Shown here: piece after piece, positions 22,542 through 34,362 of the stretch
How positions within the stretch are numbered: position 1 is the stretch's first letter
Layout: every line of letters begins with the position of its first letter
NCBI GenBank assembly: GCA_022579005.1
Contig: MU401762.1
Span: 1 to 38,269, forward strand
Direction of reading: 5' to 3'
DNA from: Poronia punctata
Taxonomy: Eukaryota; Ascomycota; Sordariomycetes; Xylariales; Xylariaceae
DNA length: 38,269 bases
The notes under the pieces: generated by a model
The model's input: the letters and a program-made list of their open reading frames with translations, nothing else
What the model was told of the DNA's origin: nothing
Database searches by the model: none
Program-made: the position numbers and the translations under genes

Positions 22542-23707
22542 ACAGAGGTGAACAGAAAAGAAAAATGACAAACAAACAAAAGACGACAAGAAAAGACAAG
22601 AGAAAAGCAAGACAGCCCAACCTGCAACCCAAGATCCAAAAGACACAAAGCTTGCAACAAACAGTTTCAAGTAGGCAGGATAGGTGCCCATAAAGTGACA
22701 AAAAGTGCAAGAGTAATACGAAACAAACGACAAGACGACCGATGAGTTGTTCCTCTCTCCTCATACATAATTGGTACTATCAAGCAGGGTCCAAGTAAAA
22801 GTTTAAAACTACCTTGTCCTTGTCTTTCATCTTTATCATCACCAGCTCTGTCATTCATCTGATCTGGCTTGGCTTGGCTTGGCTTTTTATGGAAATAACG
22901 CTCGGGTGCGAGCATGCGCTTTTGTGGGTGTTTTTTTCTTTTCTGGGGGAGACATTGTCCACGTGTATCCCGCGAATTTGAAGGCGGGATATCCCGTGTC
23001 CTTTCTTCCTCTTGAAACAGGCGTTGTCATGATGCCATACCCCATAAAGCCTAAGCTGACTCATGAGTAACTGAGTGGTTAAGAACTCTATACTACGCCC
23101 TTGTCGTACCCAGGACTAAGTGCTATGAACTTGGGCAGTTGGTAGGTAAGACGGAGATAGAGCATGATATTGTGAGGTTGGGTATGACTATCCATCTTGT
23201 AGGGCGCCGGCCAAAAGATATTATTTTCTTTATCCCCGCTACTGTTAAAACTCATATGCTTCTAAGGTATAATTTATATATATATGATTGTCAGGTGCAG
23301 CCAATTGTAACCTCAGCCAGGAAACTCCACCTATACCCCTCCCGCTACAAAGAGGGATCAAGCAAGGAGGCAAAGGGGAAAAAGGGGAAAAAGGAAGAGG
23401 CATCTTTGGTGATGTGATGGTGTTTCCAAGGGAAATCTGGTGAGACATGCGAGCATTAACACGTCTCTACAGAGACCCCTAGGAACTTGCCCGCAAGACG
23501 CCTTCTTGGGCTTGACTCGTTAGGCTTAGGTTAGGAGGTGACGTGTGCCCTAACCCCGGACGGTTTACGGATCGTTCCGCGATTTTCGGCATCAGCTGAC
23601 GCCTCCACAGCCTGTTTAGAAGCGATCAAGGTGTCCAATTGCAAGCGCCTCCTTTTAGCCCCATCTGGCTTCGATTTCGGCCGTACACTGGGGTCCCTGG
23701 TGGGGTT

Positions 23708-25325
23708 CTATTCTTGCTTTTCCTCCAAAGAGGTGCCGCTGAGCTCCGTTGTAACGGCTTCGACCTGGTCGGCCTTTTTCTCCCCGTCCGGAGTAGCAAC
23801 ACCCGACGCTTCAGCAGCCTCTTCGGCTTCTAGCTTCTCAATTTCCTTCTTGGCCTTTTCGATATTCTACAGTCACCGGCATAGATTAGTAAACCCTCGC
23901 GCAGAATAAATACCATCATCGGGGATTTACCTTTTGTGTCTGTGCCTGCTGGTCGGCCTTCCAATGGTCGAGCTTGGCCTTGACTTTCTCGATCGTGGTC
24001 GGCACATCAGCCGCACTCATGGGAGGGTCTATTCCCATAAAGGCGCAATCATCAATGACGGAGGGAGGGCAATTGTAGCCGCCCTTCTCGGCCGGAGCTG
24101 CCTTCTTGCCGCCCTTCTTCCCCTTCTTGATGGCTGGTAGGTATTCGTCGTCACGATCTTTCTTGCTCACCAGCTTGGTGCCCTTGAGGCCGGAGTCGTC
24201 GACCTTGCGCGAGGCTTCGGCGGTCAAGCCACTGCTGGCGATAAGAGGCGCTTTCTCGGTGGAGACGGATGAAGGGTCGAAGAAGTGGAGGAGGCTGTTT
24301 GCGCGACGGATCTCCTCCAGATAGGCCGGGTCACTGGCTTCCTGCAGCAACTTTTGGGCTCGCTCTTTCTTCTTTTCTTTCTCGTATCGCTCTCGCTCGG
24401 CCCTTTGGCGTTCGCGAGCCTTCTGACGGGCCTCGCGCTCGTACTCTCCAAAGGCCTTTTTGGCGGCGTAATATTCGTCCTTGATCTTACGCACGGCCTG
24501 GAACTTCTCTTGCTGTTCGGCTTGGAGCTTGCTCCTCTCGTCTCGCAGTGCGTTGAGGTTCTTGAACACCTCGTCCTGCTCAGCCTTGATCGAGTCGAGT
24601 TCGGCCTGGATCTTGGAGTAGCGATCGCTGAGGGCACGGGCTTCGGGGTCCTCCATGCTGTCCTTGATCTCCTTAATCTTCGCCTTGAGCTCGTCGATTC
24701 CCTTCTGAGAGGTGTCGAACTGGGCAAAGTTCTTACGTTGCTTGCGCAAGTTGGACACCTCGTTCAATGCCTTCTTTTCGTCTACCAGTTTCATCATGCC
24801 GCTGTTGACCTCCTTCTCGAGGGCCTCGATCTGTCGGTCGATCTCTTCAACACTCTTGAAAGCAACCTTGTTGCGAGCAGTCTTCTGTTCGGCAATGCGG
24901 GATCGGAGTTGCTCATCGAGACGCTTGATCTGGTCCAGCTTCGAGGTTCGGGCGTTCTTGCCGACGCCTTGTTTGCTACGGATTTCATTGGCCTCGGCGA
25001 TTAACTCCTGTCGGCGTTTCTGGGTCGGCGTAGGGGCGTCCTTGTTCTTGTTGGGCGACGCAAGATCTACCTTGGCTTTTATCGCGTTCTGTTATAGAGG
25101 GTGGTCAGCAGGTAAATCGTCATTCACCACATGGAATTGGTCAAACTACGCCATGGACAACACTACAACACGACATACATATTTAACCATTGTCTCCTGA
25201 TATTCCTTCTCGGCCTTGGCTACCTGCTCGTTAAACAATTCCTGGTTCGGCTTCTCCGGCTTCTTCTTGTCGCTCGCAGCCGCTGCCGGGGCGGCAGGGG
25301 CAGGGGAAGTTGCAGTATCAGCCAT
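23708..25325 (-). CDS. BFR1: Bfr1-like nuclear segregation / mRNP protein
   Basis: Three exons on the minus strand (25325-25179, 25088-23931, 23866-23708) encode 487 residues. Both introns are phase 0: 25178-25089 with donor GTATGT and a CTGAC branch, and 23930-23867 with donor GTAAAT and acceptor TAG. The protein opens MADTATSPAPAAPAAAASDK and is then almost entirely charged coiled coil. It contains QELIAEANEIRSKQG, KNFAQFDTSQKGIDELKAKI and an Arg/Glu/Lys block around 280-310 (ARQKARERQRAERERYEKEK), followed by NSLLHFFDP. The C-terminal third has a KKGKKGGKK basic patch and CPPSVIDDCAFMGIDPP, then a final helix. In yeast Bfr1 binds mRNA and polysomes at the ER and affects secretion, ploidy and P-body formation. 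The Met at 25325 is preferred over the upstream in-frame Met at 25412, whose extra residues do not look conserved. Confidence 0.9.
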
Positions 25326-26455
25326 AATGACAATAAAGCAGGTAGGTCGCTGACTATATCGTATAGGAGAGGAGGTATGTTTGAATAGGAGGTGGGTATT
25401 TGAAAAGATCACGGTATAAGCACGGCAACCGTGAAACCAACGTTATACGTTCTTAATATATAGGTCGTTTTTTCATAAAAACGGAAATGGGAAGAAAAGG
25501 CAGAAGGTGAAGGAGCTTGGAAAGCTTTTACGTCTACGTGTACGTAAATAAGAGGGTTCTAGGGAGGAGGATCAGCTGTAAGGATGCAAATCTGCACAGG
25601 AAGCCAGATCTCAGGGTCCCCAAGGCTATTATTTACGTGTACCACGTTATTAGTGTTAAATAAATAATGCTGTTTTGGCTTGCCCAAGTATCTAGTTGGA
25701 AATTTTTTGTTTTTGGGTCTTGGCAAGGTAAATTTGGAGTGAGCACCAGTAAAAAATACCCAGTCTACCTGGTTTTAGACCTTGTATACACCAAGGAATA
25801 TTTGACATTTGATGTGACCTTGTCACCTTCCAAGTATTGAATCACAGAATATCTTAGGTAAACGACATACAAGTATGTAAAGCAAGTAATTTATATGATT
25901 ATCCAAACATAACACAATGAATGCGGGATTGCGTGATTGCCAGGCAGGAACACCGTGCTATCTCCTTGTCTAGTTGTCCACAAGTAAGTACTTTACTCGT
26001 ATGTTATTGCAAGACAGTATAGTAGGAAGTAGGTACCCTTCACGCTGTGTGGAGTGTTACCGAGTACACATTGGAGATGGGAATCTTCTAGGTACTCGTA
26101 TTGTGGGGCTCCAACAAGGCTTGAGGAGGTACCTACCACTAACTAATGTACCTGTACTCGTAGAGAACACCTCATTGGATCAAATATACACTTCACCCCT
26201 GCAAGCTCGCTGGAATTTTTTTAGTCTAGCCGTGCATTGGGAGAAAGGCTGAGACTGTAACTTTTTGTTTGGCTTTTGTCAACTATCCTCAATCAATCAT
26301 CTTTGTACATCACCTATCGTCCACCTGCTACCCAACTCTTTATACATACTACTACATAGTAATAACCCCTCGAGCCAAACGCGAATAGAAGGAGCCGAAT
26401 CTCACAGATCTAATTGACCGAACTCGACTCTGCACCTCTATTATTCCGTGCCAAA
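25326..26455. promoter_or_regulatory. Divergent promoter region between BFR1 and RPB5
   Basis: 1.1 kb separates the two divergent starts, and both promoters must lie here. No coding frame is convincing (the frame 25974-26252 looks random). The segment is moderately AT-rich. A C/T- and A-rich leader directly precedes the RPB5 ATG, ending TGCCAAAATGGC. Confidence 0.6.
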
Positions 26456-27293
26456 ATGGCCGATCAAGATTTGAACTCCGAAGCCAATGAGCGCAGCGTA
26501 GTGAAAGCCTGGCGCGCATGGAGAACCGCTCACGAAATGGTTCAAGATCGAGTACGTTAGAAAATCGAAGACTAATTACGATATTGCATGGTGGAACTCG
26601 GATGGCTGATGAAAGCAGGGCTACGAGTTGGCCGAGGAGGAAGTCAAGATTTCTCTGGACGCATTCAGATCCCAGTATACAAGCATAGACGGCACTGTAG
26701 CGTAGGTTTCTATCTCTTGCATCTTTGCTCGATGCAATGGGCTGACTGGGGAGGATTTGTAATACAGGCGCGAGCGGATGAAGTTCTCTGCCCGACCAAG
26801 CCCCGAAATGCTCAAGAAGTACACGCCGCCCGCGACTGCCAGCAACCCCGACCCGCAACCAGATATCGGTACGATCTGGGTAGAGTTCAACGACGACACG
26901 AGCGTGGGCGCCGAGGCCATGCGTAAATTCGCCAAGTTCTGTTCGCACGAGCACTACAAGACCGGCATGTTAATCCTGAGCGGCAACGTCTCTTCCGGCG
27001 CCAAGAAGGAGATCCCCCGGTTCGCGCAATGGACCACGATCGAGTGGTTCCTCGAGGAAGACCTGCTCATCAACATCACCCATCACGAGCTTGTGCCCCG
27101 CCACGTCATTCTCAGTAGGGAAGAGAAGATGGCTCTGCTCAAGCGCTACCGTCTGAAGGAGACGCAGCTACCACGTATTCTCCAGCGAGATCCAGTCGCC
27201 AAATATTTCGGCATGCGGCGCGGCCAAGTCGTGAAGATTATCCGCTCTAGTGAGACAGCCGGACGGTATGCCAGCTACCGGCTGTGTGTGTAA
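26456..27293 (+). CDS. RPB5: DNA-directed RNA polymerase I, II and III shared subunit Rpb5 (RPABC1)
   Basis: Exons 26456-26551, 26619-26701 and 26768-27293 encode 234 residues, slightly longer than yeast Rpb5 (215). Intron 1 (26552-26618) has donor GTACGT. Intron 2 (26702-26767) has donor GTAGGT and a CTGAC branch. The N-terminal jaw domain begins with SVVKAWRAWRTAHEMVQDRGY, split at the first junction. The conserved C-terminal assembly domain includes NITHHELVPRHVILSREEK, LLKRYRLKETQLPRI, DPVAKYFGMRRGQVVKIIR and the family-typical end SETAGRYASYRLCV. Rpb5 is shared by all three nuclear polymerases and forms part of the lower jaw that grips downstream DNA. Every family hallmark is intact, so the gene looks fully functional. 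Confidence 0.97.
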
Positions 27294-28886
27294 GGAGCGA
27301 TGAGATACCAGAGACGGAAGTGAAGAGAAGACGGAAGAAGGGGAAAAAAACAAAGCATTTTCAGAATATGGCGTCTACGTGGATGACAAAGGAAATTTTG
27401 ATGGCGGGATGGCGTTTTACGGTATGTCAAAGCTCATGGCGAGCTTCTTTAGCATGGTTTGGCTTCGCTTGAGCCTTCTCTCGATAGAAATGGGCATCTG
27501 GTACCAATAGCCGAATGTTCGAGACGGCGGGCTATCTGGCTCTCTCTCAGCAGCCTGGAAAGCACTTTCGCGAGATAATTATAATTACAAGCCCTGTAAT
27601 TCGATGCTTGGTGGAAGTTTGTCTTCAGCTTTGCATGCCTATCTCCGGTGTTGATGAAACGTGGAAGATTACGGAGATCCCCTAGTGAGTGCAGTGCTAT
27701 TATGCATGGGTTTCTACATGGCGCAAAGCTCAGCATAGCCAACAACAGTCACCTTGACCTATAGAGATGTTATACCTATTTTTTACTATGTAAACAAGGC
27801 AATTCTGGCTCGAGGTCCAAACTTCAGTTACAAAATCTACTGTCTAGGCCAGCCTCCCCCCTTTGTTTAAGACATTAGAAAACCCACCATGTCTTTCGAT
27901 CTCAAGGTATACTTCTGTTCTATTATATCGAGCTCGTCGGATATCATGCCAAAAGCATTCTTTACATGTTAAGAGTCACATAACTGGAAATACCACAAAA
28001 CGTAAAAGGACGAGGAAATAAGTACATAGACAAGAGTGAGTCCCTACCTCGAAATCAAATCTGCAAGGCATAAAAGTCAACAGAGGTTGGAAGGTAAGTA
28101 AAAGTCTTTATTCTACTCAACTCCGGGTTTTTTTCGATCGTACAGAAAACCAGAGATATTCTTTTCCAACTCGGAAGCAGAAATAAAAGTAAAATGGGGT
28201 GAACAAGAGGTACTTTAAACGGGGTATCTGTGTAAATCCATCTTAAAGGAGTAGCTAGGAATCATCGCCATCGGGAGATTATGTCCAAAGGCTTTGCGCC
28301 AAATTCCGAAAGGGGGTAATCAAAAGATAAAACGAAATGCTTCGGATGCCGTCTTGGTAGCTTCACGGCATGAACTACTCATACTTTTGAGTAGCATCGC
28401 CACCAATACTCGCTCACTATCCCGATTATAGCCCGCGTCTCATCTTAGACTCCCATAAGGCTTTCTCATGGATAACATGCGTAAATAATTCACCGTCTTC
28501 TTATTGAAGCAGCATTATAGCCCCATCCAACCACCTAAAACGCCGGGGCTGGGCTCAACTCTAAGCCAGTTCCAGGTACCTAAAGCAAGAAAAAGTAGAA
28601 AAAGACAAATCCTTCCGATAACGCCTGGCGCTCCGCCTAACCTAAAATCCTGGTATATATTGGTATAAATCTGCACGTTTCATGATTCCTTCCAACATAT
28701 CTCCATCCTCTATGCGGACATGGAGAGTCTTTTTGTAGAAACTTCAGAAATGGTCATCGACCGTCTGGTCGCAATGGCGTCCCTATGGGGACGTCATGGT
28801 AGTATATAGGTATGTCAGCCTGAGCTGATTGGTTTACTGACCCAGAAGCGAGCAGATTGGAGGAGTTCTAGTCGAGTATGATTAGT
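27294..28886. other. Intergenic region between convergent RPB5 and the 7TM gene
   Basis: 1.6 kb of 3' flanks with no supported gene. At 27889 there is an isolated good start context (CCACCATGTC) reading MSFDLK into a donor-like GTATAC, but no matching downstream exon could be found. The rest is AT-balanced sequence with many short stops. Confidence 0.55.
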
Positions 28887-30578
28887 CTATTTTAGCAGTC
28901 CGCCAGCATCAACCAGGACCGGACCACCACGGTATTGGTATGTCTCGTAGGCTGGTTCCTGCGGATGTTGTGGTATAGGTTGCAACTCGGTCCCACCCCT
29001 TGAATTATTCTTTGCGCGTCTCGGCTGGAAAGGATGAAGGAGGCCACTCAGATCCTGTAGAAGTGTTTGTGAGCCACGCCGCAATCCGGTACCACTGGCG
29101 TTGACGGTTGGCGAAGGGGTTCCCCGATAGGGGGATAGTGGATCCTGGCTAGAATTGATGCTGTTTCTAGTGCTCCGCAGGGTAGTATCGCTCGCCCCGG
29201 TATCTAGTAAGCCTCCTACATCCATGAAAGATACCCGTCTAGGCGTGACAGTCGAGTTACTCAGGCTGCTCGAAGGCACTAGTTGGTTAGGATGGTGAAG
29301 CGCGTTCTCCTTGCCCGGCACACGGATCGCCCTTTTTTGGTCGAATTGCCAATTCGGATTCATGCCGACGGTTGGCGCAGGCCCAAACCCTAATCCTGAA
29401 GGCTCCTCAGCGTCGCGGTGCTCCGGGTTCACGCCCAACCCCAAGTCTCTGACCAAATCTTCATCGCTTCCCCAATGTCTGTTTATCGTCGGACGCCTCG
29501 TTGATGCGCGATCAAGGGACTCGCCAGCAATGGAATCCAATCTGTACTTGGACTTCTTAGTCCCTCGGTCACGGACAAAGGATCCTAGGACTAGAGCATT
29601 TGCTGCTGTCGTTGCAAAAAGAATCTCTACTGACGCCAGAAGAGATCGTGTTTGCTGGTTGCCGTTGGTCCGGAGAACGTAGATAACACGGTAGATGGTG
29701 GTGGCAACTGGAGCTAGACTTAACCCAAACAGACATGTAAGTTGAAACTTTTTCTTCGGGCCCATATGACTCGTCAGGATGATGGGCACTGGGAAGAGAA
29801 CCAGTATAAGGTCGGTTAGGATATTGGATGTGGCCATTGTGATGAGCTGGACATAACCTTGTCGGCAATGACCGCCTGGATCCGGCTCAACCTGCCAGTA
29901 GTGATTGAATGGCCGGCATTCGACTAGGTCCGTAACGAGGATGGCAACGAATGTCACGGCTAATATGCCTCTAATGATATTTAGAGTGATGTCGTGCGAT
30001 CGTCTCCAGAATGTGCTGGTTAGGCGCTTGAAGAAATCGAGAATGGCGAGTTTAAGAATCCAGAGGCTACATGCCATGGACATGTTAGTTTCCTTGCATT
30101 CGAGTCTTCCATTGCCTTGCAAAGTAACAGAGAAACAAAGGTGGTGAGAAAAAGGGAGACAGAATTGCGTGTGCGAGTCGATATAATCAATAGAAGCGAT
30201 TTTTCAGGAGCACCCGCGATTCTGAAACTCTAGAGAAAGTACTTACGTGGCTGCATATAACATGCGACTTGCTAGGACCAACCCGCTCGCAATCGATTTG
30301 TGCATCTTCTCCCTCTCAGTCAAGGGCCAACTGAAGCGAGCATTGTTGGTCCCCCATAATAACACGAGATGGACGAGAGCCATACGGATAAAAAGGGGGA
30401 TAACGGCGAACACAGCAGTCTTGTCCTCTCGGAAGAGTTTCTCGGACCGGACGAACCGACCGGCAACGCGCAAGAAAATGATGGTGGCACAGAAAAGGGT
30501 CATCCACCAGCAGACAAGAAGCGTCGGCTTGTCTTGATCGAAGCTGTGTACCGGCGGGGGCGGCGAGTACAACGTCAT
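28887..30578 (-). CDS. Pth11-like / fungal rhodopsin-type seven-helix integral membrane protein
   Basis: Exons 30578-30247 and 30066-28887 (minus strand) encode 503 residues. The 180-base intron (30246-30067) has donor GTAAGT, branch CTAAC and acceptor TAG, and it rejoins the frame inside the third helix (YAAT/LWILKL). Seven hydrophobic segments are visible at about 19-39, 54-75, 96-120, 141-158, 184-208, 217-242 and 253-275. The loop after helix 4 carries the family-typical ECRPFNHYWQV...C pattern (160-178). A long hydrophilic C-terminal tail (276-503) is Ser/Pro/Arg-rich with SPYRGTPSP-like stretches and is presumably cytosolic. The architecture matches the large fungal family of Pth11-like receptors and integral membrane proteins (Fung_rhodopsin type). 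Ligand and signalling partner are unknown. The start at 30578 gives the PPPPVHSFDQDKPTLLVCWW N-terminus that I expect for this subgroup. Confidence 0.87.
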
Positions 30579-30679
30579 AGTGTCTGTCGTTGTTGGGAAC
30601 CACGCCCGTCAACCTCCGCAGAGGGGACGAGCGGGGGGTTGGCGATCGTCTCCGGAAGTTCGCAGGCTTTCGATGTTCC

Positions 30680-30928
30680 CTACAGCAAGGGCTTTGTAGT
30701 GAGATCGAGTAGATGCCACGGCATGAGATAGTCGCGATGGTCAATTTCGGCGTTGATCGGTCGATTGCGCGTGAAGAACCTGTCGCCCCTTTTCTGCCCT
30801 CCGCCTTCCCAACGAACTCTTCCAACTAGCTTGTAACCCGGTGTGTGCGCGGCGACGGGGTGATCGTTAATGATGAAGCGGTCGTGCGGTGGGTGGTAAT
30901 CCTCGATACTAGCGGCGTCGCGACCGTT
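30680..30928 (-). CDS. Orphan coding-looking frame upstream of the 7TM gene; partial or spliced gene
   Basis: Read on the minus strand, codons from 30928 to the TAG at 30680-30682 are open and strongly C/G-biased at third positions. The translation looks like a real folded protein: DRFIINDHPVAAHTPGYKLV, then RGDRFFTRNRPINAEIDHRD, then YLMPWHLLDLTTKPLL at the end (about 80 residues). An in-frame TAA lies directly upstream and there is no early Met, so a 5' exon must exist or the gene is broken. One tentative model starts at the ATG near 31010 (MAIDELF), uses a weak donor GTAGAA and the acceptor GCTAG next to 30909. The stop lies about 100 bases before the 7TM start on the same strand. I do not recognise the family. 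Confidence 0.4.
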   Translation of the reverse strand, partial: NGRDAASIEDYHPPHDRFIINDHPVAAHTPGYKLVGRVRWEGGGQKRGDRFFTRNRPINAEIDHRDYLMPWHLLDLTTKPLL

Positions 30929-32800
30929 TTATTTGATACATATATAACGGTAGCGTAGACTAGGGTATCTCGAAGCTGCCATGTATATTCTACAACAACT
31001 CGTCAATGGCCATGATAGATGGTTCATGATATAGGGATACCGACGGTCGGCTTTGACACGATATGGGAAGCAACGGTTGGGAGAGCGAGAGGAATAGCAG
31101 CAATGACATCGGTGACACTTCGGGATCGAGCGTATAATGAGAATGGCCCCGTAGAAGTCTGTTGGTAAGTCGGTGCCGTAGTCTATTGCGCGATGAAGTT
31201 GCGACGTTGCGGAGTGTGGAATGCAAGGGTACTCGTAGAACGTAAAAGGCGGGAGGGCAAATTGAGATTTGGGGAATACCGCAATGCCCACACCACTCCC
31301 TGTTGAGACGTAGACCTTGGTTCCTCGTACGAGTAGGAGTACGGCGGTCTACCAAAATCGGTATCAGTTTAGCGTTGTAGCGAGAGGGTCCAAAGGAGGG
31401 ACTCGAGCCGATAAAGTACGATTTGTCTGCACCTCGTCAAGGCGAGGAATAATGGATCACTGTTAGGTACCTAGGTATACGAGTACCTACCTCATTACTC
31501 TGGAGTCTACCCCTTCTACATCCTATGTACTTACCTATGTACATGTACCTAAGTGAGGGGAAAGACTAGAAAGATACAAGGCATTCCACCTACTACCAAC
31601 GTCCTCAGCCACCGTGCCACGCTCTTCTTGGTACCTTCCAGGTATTTTGCTTGTTGGTAAGTGGGGTTACTCTCTACAAGATGAGGCGTTGAATCCATTG
31701 GGGCGGGTCGTTTCTACTACTGTAGGTATGCAATTACTAAAGTATAAGTCCTACGACATCTGCGTAATTTTACCGCTTAGATATCAGATTGTAGTTTAAC
31801 ATGATACTAAACTAATATCAATCCTGAATTAAAGTCTGTGTAGTAGATAGGATCTCTTAAAAAGAGACCAAGTACGATCGACTCCACTAACCACATATGC
31901 ATAGATCTAGTTTGAACAGATAGTACCTGAAGTCCATTGATGAGGGGACCGACCTCCTGACCCGCACATCGTTAAACGTTTTTAGCTGGAATGCGGAATA
32001 TGGAGATTTTAGGTAACTTGGCCGCTTGGCGCCAAGGCAGGACGAACAGGGAACGCAATATACCTAAATACCTTGCACCGTTGCTTTGAACACCTACGTA
32101 CGTATATGTGACTGAGCTACGATAATTGTATTTTGTTTTTCTGATGTATCTAGAATAGCTACCTACAGTAGATCTCAATAGCTCTCAGCCCTGGAATTTG
32201 TACATACACGATCCAAGTCCTGACCAAGTTACTCGTACAAGTATCTACAGACTGGCAAAGAGGCGCAAAATGAGGTCATGTCCTGTGACCTCTACAGGAC
32301 GATAATACCTAACCTATAATTTGCCATTGGCCCGACGATTTGCGGTGAACAGATATGTGCATGCTAGCTAGTCTACGTGTAGTAGGTACAACATATCAAT
32401 TAGGCGTGAATTATCTACATGTAGATGGGTAGAATAAAGTCTAACAAGTACCAGCAAGAGACGGACTAAAAGCTATTAAATCTCCTCGTCATTTTCGCGG
32501 GAGGCTGGGCAGCTCTAAAATTTCCTACCATTGGGTATCCTTATCTAAAGACTAAGATCTCCTTGTCACCAATGGAATAAATTACCAGCATACCAGGGCC
32601 GAGCTTAAGACTCGTTGTCCCAACAGCTGATGCCTGTAACGGCCATGCCCGTTAGTCCAAGGTCACGTGACCAAAGGAACAGTTATATAACCTACAAACT
32701 ACGCACGTTATTGCAGGGTAGGTCTAGGGTAGTACCGAATACTGCCCTTGCTTAGCTGGACCTACTTAGCAAAACGATCTAATTAGTTGCACACTTGTAT
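30929..32800. other. Gene-poor edge of the gene island
   Basis: Between the orphan frame and the right AT-rich block I see no gene I can defend. Overlapping minus-strand frames at 30929-31355 have random-looking composition, although one ends in phase with the orphan frame. TACCTAGGTATACGAG-type words and TACCTAC repeats recur (31464-31550), as elsewhere in the intergenic DNA of this window. Confidence 0.5.
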
Positions 32801-34320
32801 TTTTAGCTAGGTATTTATGTATAAGTAGTAAAAAAATAGATCTTAGCGTAGCTAGTTTTTTTTTTCTTTTTAACTTAAAATTTTTTATATAGCGTTAATA
32901 TATAGTTATTATGCTTTACTAATTATTATATTATTTTAGGTTTTATTAATTAATTGCTTTTATATAATTAATTTATTATTTACTTTATACTTTTTATTAA
33001 ATTAAGTAGCTAAAAAATAAAATTATTAACTTTAAACTAACTTAACTTAACTAAACCTTATATATATAATTAATATTTATATATAACTAACTAACTTAAA
33101 ACTTTATATGCTATAGTATATAGTAAGCAACTTAACTTATTACTATAAAAAACAGTTTTTTTGCTATAACTAATACTTTTTATTTTAATAACTTTAAGTT
33201 AAAAAAAAAAAAAAAAAAAAAAATAATTTTAACTTTAATAAAAAAAAAAAAAAAAAACTTAATTAATAGTTTAATACTATAAAGGCTATAAACAACCTTG
33301 CTACTTTAGTAGCTTTTATTACTAGCATAGCTAACTAGCTTATTTTTTTTACTAAAAAATAAGCTTTAGCACTTAATTTAACTAATTTAAACGCTATAGC
33401 TTTTTAAGCTTTTTTAGCTAAATTTTAATAAATATAAAATAAGCTAAACTAAATTAATATATAAGTTAATATAAAAAGCACTTTTGCTAGCAACTATACT
33501 ATAACCTTTAAAAAATATGCTATTTTATTAAGCAGTACTTTTAGCAAAAGCACTTTTATTGTTTAAAGCTTAGTTACTAATTTTATTTTTTAGCTTATTA
33601 CTACTTTAATTAATATACTAAACCTTTACTTTAAAAAAAAATCTTAAGCTAAAAGTTTTAAACTTTTAATTTTTAATAAAAAAATTAATAATTTTAATAA
33701 TTAAGTTTAAATAATTGCTTTAAAGCTTAACTTTAATATATGCACTTTTTATAATAAAAAATAATAACTAAAATATATGTTTATATGCTTTTTTAGTTAA
33801 CTTTAGCAATAAGTTAAAGTATATTTTAGTGCTTATAACTATAAAGTAGGCTTTATATATATTACTAAAATAATTTAAGTTTTTAAAACTATTTATAAAT
33901 TAGTTAACTAAGTAAAAGCTGCTGCTTAAAAGCTTACTATTATAAACTTTAATAATTTTTTTACTTAAAACATTTAAGTTTATATTAGCTATTTTACTAA
34001 GTTATTAGTTTAAGCTTATAAATTATACTTTTTAAAAAAAAAAAAAGCTATATTATAGTATAAAAATTTTAATTAGCTATGTTTTTTATGCTTACGTTTA
34101 TAACTTAAGCGTTTTTTATAAAACTTTTTATAAGTTTTTTAAAAAAAAAATGCTTAATTAATAAGTTAAAAATTAAAAGCAAAAAGCTAAAGCTAAGCTA
34201 GTAGTACAACTTTATAAAAGTATAACTTTAAACTAAAAACTTTTTATTTTTACTTTAAAGCTTGCTATTTATAAGCAGCTATTTAAAATTAAAAAAAAAG
34301 TTTACTAAAAAAATAATACT

Positions 34321-34362
34321 TACTTTAACTATAATAAAAAAGGCTATATAATTAAAAATTGT
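34321..34362 (+). pseudogene. Decayed CCHC zinc-knuckle (Gag) of a retroelement
   Basis: The frame reads Y-FN-Y-NKKG-Y-IIKN-C, which has exactly the spacing of a CX2CX4HX4C nucleic-acid-binding knuckle. The first two Cys and the His are replaced by Tyr, each explained by one G-to-A or C-to-T change, and the last Cys is kept (TGT at 34360-34362). A lysine-rich stretch precedes it. This suggests the gag end of an LTR retrotransposon on the plus strand. It is a short motif, so the call rests on the spacing and on the RIP logic. Confidence 0.6.

Larger units (their letters stand above)
19015..23707. other. Long gene-poor intergenic region, microsatellite-rich
   Basis: About 4.7 kb between the 3' end of the 18161 gene and the 3' end of Bfr1 contains no frame I can support. 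It includes an ATCAG repeat (20581-20598), T tracts (20609-20634), a GT/ATGT-rich stretch (20757-20788), repeated ACTTACTT and TACCTACC words (20858-20871, 21001-21013, 21919-21932) and a G16 run with an AGA repeat (22508-22541). Non-coding transcripts or a small unrecognised gene cannot be excluded. Confidence 0.55.

Noticed and set aside
22352..22764. Overlapping hydrophobic minus-strand frames near the G16 tract
   Set aside because: Created by the purine-rich strand read in reverse (Phe/Ser/Pro runs); no coherent start, codon bias or splice context.
23060..23125. tRNA-like D-arm sequence (CTGAGTGGTTAAG)
   Set aside because: No B-box GGTTCGAATCC or T-arm follows and no acceptor stem can be paired; a chance match or very old relic.
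24285..25004. 239-codon plus-strand frame over BFR1
   Set aside because: Antisense of the Glu/Lys-rich coiled coil, which reads as Leu-rich on the other strand; not a membrane protein.
27889..27906. Good start context reading MSFDLK into a donor-like GTATAC
   Set aside because: No acceptor leading into an open downstream exon could be found before 28886.
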